Positions 23,109 to 25,492 of a stretch of DNA of 25,492 nt are shown piece after piece. Under the pieces are notes generated by a model. That model was not told the origin of the DNA and searched no databases. It was given only the letters and a program-made list of their open reading frames with translations. The position numbers were made by a program, and so were the translations under genes. The stretch is from IMG/VR virus record IMGVR_UViG_3300042923_001076, positions 1-25,492 of that record; one strand, given 5' to 3'. Origin of the DNA: a virus. The stretch's first letter is position 1; every line of letters begins with the position of its first letter.

Positions 23109-23976
23109 CTACCCACACCTCCGAAGTAGTTGCATCTAAAGCAGCTGAAAAGCCATCATCTTCATACTCCTCTTCTTCATTTGCACCAAAAACTTTATGA
23201 TGCGCAATCTTAAGCTTTTCCTCTTCAATCTGGCGCTTAAATTTATCTGGGAACAAATCAAAATAAAGCGAGAGTTTATCCAACGCTTTCATGCGATCTT
23301 CAAGCTTAATAGAAACGCCATCTTTTCCTTGCTTCACTTCTGAAATTATGGTCCCGTCAACGAATCCAGAGTCTTTAAAATCAACGTAGTTTACTTCTTC
23401 CATCACTTGCTTTCCGTCTTCATCGAGAACAGGACCCATCATACCGATGACTGGTACCCACTTTTGTCCAAAGGTTAAGAAATCTGTGATATCTGAGAAG
23501 GCAATTTTGATGTACTTGTTCAGAACGTCCATGGCTTCAATGTAGAGGTCACTGGTCATGATTTGTTTCATTCGCTTGATTTCATTGCGTACTCTAACAT
23601 TTCCCAACAACCTTGGGCCTTGGACATGAGCAGTTGCTGGAGAGTATCCTGCATTAATAGCTGCCTGGGTTGCGTTGAAGGATTTAATATAAAATAAACA
23701 AAACATCCTTTGTTTCTCTGTTAATTCGGTCTCTTCAAGAAAATTATCCAAAGAAACTTCTGCTTCAGGATTTACTTCTTTAACGGTTGCAACCTTTTTC
23801 GTGAGGGTTGCAACTTTATCTTTTTTAGTTGCATTCTTTTTCGGGGAACCTCTAGACCACTCTTCACGGCTTTTTCGGCTTTTTAACGTGCCTATTTTTA
23901 TGCCATATTTTTCAGCAAGCGCTGCTAATGTAACCGTGGATGTCTCATATTCTTTTCTGATATCAGCCCAGTTCAC
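23083..23976 (-). CDS. terS: Terminase small subunit (XtmA/Terminase_2-like)
   Basis: The likely start is GTG 23976 (VNWADIRKEYE) after GGAGG and GGTGA. An in-frame ATG at 24030 would translate through an intrinsic terminator hairpin and is rejected. The protein is 297 aa: an N-terminal HTH-like segment (TLAALAEKYGIKIGTLKSRKSREEW), a Lys-rich linker, then the Terminase_2 core LTEKQRMFCLFYIKSFNATQAAINAGYSP with RLLGNVRVRNEI, and an acidic C-terminal tail. It recognises the phage packaging site and hands DNA to the large subunit. It overlaps terL. Confidence 0.92.
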   Translation of the reverse strand: MNWADIRKEYETSTVTLAALAEKYGIKIGTLKSRKSREEWSRGSPKKNATKKDKVATLTKKVATVKEVNPEAEVSLDNFLEETELTEKQRMFCLFYIKSFNATQAAINAGYSPATAHVQGPRLLGNVRVRNEIKRMKQIMTSDLYIEAMDVLNKYIKIAFSDITDFLTFGQKWVPVIGMMGPVLDEDGKQVMEEVNYVDFKDSGFVDGTIISEVKQGKDGVSIKLEDRMKALDKLSLYFDLFPDKFKRQIEEEKLKIAHHKVFGANEEEEYEDDGFSAALDATTSEVWVDDDTDEED

Positions 23977-23998
23977 TACATCTTCACCGCCTCCAAAT

Positions 23999-24021
23999 AA
24001 AAAAGCACCCCGTAGGATGCT
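23999..24021 (-). terminator. Intrinsic terminator between the DUF4145-like gene and terS
   Basis: AGCATCC (24021-24015) pairs with GGGTGCT (24010-24004) around a TACG loop, followed by six T on the minus strand. It begins 6 nt after the stop of the upstream gene. Confidence 0.82.
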
Positions 24022-24026
24022 GAATT

Positions 24027-24614
24027 TCATTTTGAATGTCTTGCTGCCATTCTACCGGGCATTTCATAAACAAACCTAAGTAGCATTTCTGTAAACTCTA
24101 ATAATTCAACTGCATCATCTTTTGTTAAACTTGGAATTTCGTGAGTAGCTTCATTCCCTTTTTTTCTTATATGGTCAACCCACTCTCGACTATTAGGAGG
24201 AATGAAATGATTTTCTTCAAGGAAAGTAACATAGAAAGCAAATGTTTTTCCTGCCTCTGCTCCTTTTGAGACAGAAACATTCATTAAAAGCTTCCTGCAA
24301 GACAATACAGAGGAAGTATATGCATTTACTGTTATACATTTTCTTGCCTCGTTGTATAGTTCCTCAATACTTGGTGGAAGGTACTCAATTTCTTCACCTA
24401 ATATCGGACCAGGTACTTGCTCTTTTCCATCATAACTAATAAAAGTAGGTCTATTACAATTTGGACAAATATAAATACTCCCAAATCTATGCGGTTTACC
24501 ATCACAATAATAATATCTTGATGGACCAGACTTCAAACCACAATAACCACACGTATATGAATTCCCCTTAGTTTCTGATGCGCCATACCATGATCCGCCT
24601 AATTTTTGTACCAT
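24027..24614 (-). CDS. DUF4145-like protein with zinc ribbon (HEPN-like), phage accessory gene
   Basis: 195 residues. Residues about 20-60 form a zinc ribbon: CGYC, then CPNC about 30 residues later. The helical C-terminal part (LYNEARKCITVNAYTSSVLSCRKLLMN, then WVDHIRKKGNEATHE) matches DUF4145, a family I recall being grouped with HEPN-type helical domains; the R-x-x-GN-x-x-x-H stretch is the matching signature. HEPN proteins are often RNases in defence or toxin systems, but no activity is shown for this protein. AGGGG precedes ATG 24614. The gene is flanked on both sides by intrinsic terminators and lies between phage genes, so it looks like an independently regulated cargo gene. The 227 bp before it show no convincing promoter, only a doubtful 24-codon ORF. 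Confidence 0.8.
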   Translation of the reverse strand: MVQKLGGSWYGASETKGNSYTCGYCGLKSGPSRYYYCDGKPHRFGSIYICPNCNRPTFISYDGKEQVPGPILGEEIEYLPPSIEELYNEARKCITVNAYTSSVLSCRKLLMNVSVSKGAEAGKTFAFYVTFLEENHFIPPNSREWVDHIRKKGNEATHEIPSLTKDDAVELLEFTEMLLRFVYEMPGRMAARHSK

Positions 24615-24841
24615 TCTATTTCAACCCCTTTTATCTACTTATTTTCGACAAAAGGAGATAATTTCCTGCATGCAAATTGTTAATATTTAGTGAATAATTT
24701 ATTTGCTCTTGGTTAAGTTAAATATATAAATCTATTTAGGCGGTGGTTTGTATTCAGGAGTTTTTTGAAATAACACTACTTTTGGTAAGGATTCTTTATT
24801 ATTCATTAAAGATAAAAAACTTACACCCAAAACATTATTTT

Positions 24842-24870
24842 AAAAAAAGCCCCGTAGTCTTCTACGGTGG
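24842..24870 (-). terminator. Intrinsic terminator after the 47-aa phage gene
   Basis: CCGTAG (24867... read on minus) and CTACGG (24862-24867/24852-24857 on plus) form a 6-bp stem with a TCTT/AAGA loop, extended by GG/CC, followed by seven T on the minus strand. Confidence 0.82.
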
Positions 24871-24906
24871 AAGCTCCTAATACAAAATAATTAGATGTTT
24901 GACTTC

Positions 24907-25050
24907 CTAATTCCCCCACGCTCCACCACGTTTTCTATGCAAGATGGGCGAGGATGGTTTCATTAAGTCCTTTAATTCCCTCGTGCTCAACTTCTCTTTA
25001 CTCGGCATCTTCTTCGCTGTAGGTTCCTGCTGCGTCTTCTTCACTGTCAT
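24907..25050 (-). CDS. Small basic phage protein (47 aa)
   Basis: ATG 25050 to TAG 24907, with GGGGTGA 5 nt upstream of the ATG. The sequence is Lys-rich at first, then LSTRELKDLMKPSSPILHRKRGGAWGN. Very short proteins of the (T)RELxDxM...R.RGGA form occur in Firmicute phages upstream of terminase genes (from memory). A promoter with an overlapping inverted repeat lies upstream and a terminator downstream, so it forms its own unit. Role unknown; the basic C-terminus could bind nucleic acid. Confidence 0.7.
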   Translation of the reverse strand: MTVKKTQQEPTAKKMPSKEKLSTRELKDLMKPSSPILHRKRGGAWGN

Positions 25051-25078
25051 CAGCTTCACCCCATTATATAGTCATAGA

Positions 25079-25123
25079 AATATAACCGATGATGAAGGCC
25101 TGTCAGAGGTATTAGCTCTGACA
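25079..25123 (-). promoter_or_regulatory. Promoter with inverted-repeat operator candidate
   Basis: On the minus strand, CTGACA (25106-25101) and TATATT (25084-25079) are 16 bp apart and would start transcription about 15-20 nt before the 47-aa gene. An 8-bp perfect inverted repeat, TGTCAGAG (25101-25108) and CTCTGACA (25116-25123), covers the -35 box, a natural site for a repressor or activator. Confidence 0.5.
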
Positions 25124-25172
25124 CTTAGCAAGAAACCCCCTGTAGTGGCATCAGTTACATTTGTATAAGCAT

Positions 25173-25204
25173 AAAAAAAGACGATACCAAATGGCACCGT
25201 CTTT
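25173..25204 (-). terminator. Intrinsic terminator upstream of the phage block
   Basis: A 12-bp stem with two wobbles (25204-25193 with 25188-25177), a 4-nt loop and T residues on the minus strand. It would stop transcripts coming from the right before they reach the phage genes. Confidence 0.8.
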
Positions 25205-25304
25205 AAAAGAGGGGGGAAATCTATAAATTAAGCTTTGCATAATTTGTTGTTGTTGTCAAAAAGTGTTTGTTTTGTCCTTTTTTCATGAGTGAAAAATGTA
25301 GTAC

Positions 25305-25321
25305 AATAAGTTGAACTTATT
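25305..25321. repeat. 17-nt palindrome at a plus-strand promoter
   Basis: AATAAGTT-G-AACTTATT is a perfect inverted repeat. It overlaps a possible -10 (TACAAT, 25302-25307) and the probable start point of the gene at 25340. It may be an operator; no good -35 is visible. Confidence 0.45.
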
Positions 25322-25339
25322 TATTTATCGAGGTGTAAT

Positions 25340-25492
25340 ATGAACATTTTTGAAGGTGTAAAACTAAATACAATGCAATTTGTAGGACCAATAATTATCT
25401 TAGTGATAACAATGTTTTTGACTACCTTTATTTTTAGAGTGCTTTTCGGTTGGCTCCCTAAAAGACTTTTCAACTATTTGCTTGGACCAATG
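25340..25492 (+). CDS. Membrane protein, N-terminal part (cut by window end)
   Basis: The ATG at 25340 follows GAGGTG, and 51 codons remain open to the window end. The sequence MNIFEGVKLNTMQFVG leads into a hydrophobic segment (PIIILVITMFLTTFIF) and then LFGWLPKRLFNYLLGP. It is on the opposite strand to all phage genes, so it is probably a host gene or a phage-borne accessory gene. I do not recognise the family. Confidence 0.7.
   Translation, partial: MNIFEGVKLNTMQFVGPIIILVITMFLTTFIFRVLFGWLPKRLFNYLLGPM

Noticed and set aside
24615-24841. 24-codon minus-strand ORF (MNNKESLPKVVLF...) before the DUF4145-like gene
   Set aside because: No good ribosome binding site and too short to support; probably chance in AT-rich DNA.
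24944-25168. 74-aa plus-strand ORF
   Set aside because: It is antisense to the 47-aa phage gene and its promoter region and lacks a good start site.
1-25492. Prophage attachment repeats and tRNA genes
   Set aside because: I looked by eye for direct repeats around 1700-3700 and 24800-25492 and for tRNA-like cloverleafs and saw none that I can support.

Overview
The window looks like a chromosomal segment of a low-GC Gram-positive bacterium of the Bacillales. The grounds are AT-rich intergenic DNA, strong AGGAGG-type ribosome binding sites with several TTG/GTG starts, many hairpin-plus-U-tract terminators, a class I c-di-GMP riboswitch, and siphophage genes of the kinds found in Bacillus prophages. 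No species can be named from sequence alone.

Left part (1-1936, minus strand): a PAS-GGDEF-EAL c-di-GMP enzyme that runs off the left edge. Its own leader carries, in order, a sigma-A-like promoter, a c-di-GMP-I (GEMM-I) aptamer and an intrinsic terminator, so the gene appears to be feedback-controlled by the molecule it makes and/or degrades.

Next (about 2050-3625, plus strand): an IS110-family insertion sequence. It has a DEDD transposase/recombinase and a structured non-coding 5' region with its own promoter, which is the expected place and size for an IS110 bridge RNA.

Main part (about 3645-25123, minus strand, read right to left): the late module of a tailed siphophage. Order: 47-aa small protein; a DUF4145/HEPN-like gene isolated between terminators; small and large terminase; portal; minor capsid (MuF-like); scaffold-like acidic protein; decoration-like protein; E-family major capsid protein; small head protein; four head-tail connector/tail completion proteins; major tail protein; tail assembly chaperones joined by a programmed -1 frameshift at A AAA AAG; tape measure; Dit with a large insertion; a 1659-aa tail-tip/receptor-binding protein with two families of tandem repeats, collagen-like spacers and an HxH collar-like C-terminus; and a 55-aa Cys-rich protein. 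Intrinsic terminators sit inside the operon, notably after the minor capsid, major capsid and major tail genes, which fits stoichiometry control or an antitermination system.

No holin, endolysin, integrase, repressor or replication gene is visible. The phage block ends at the IS110/riboswitch region on one side and close to an opposite-strand membrane-protein gene (25340 onward) on the other. It may be a remnant or domesticated structural module, or its remaining genes may lie outside the window.
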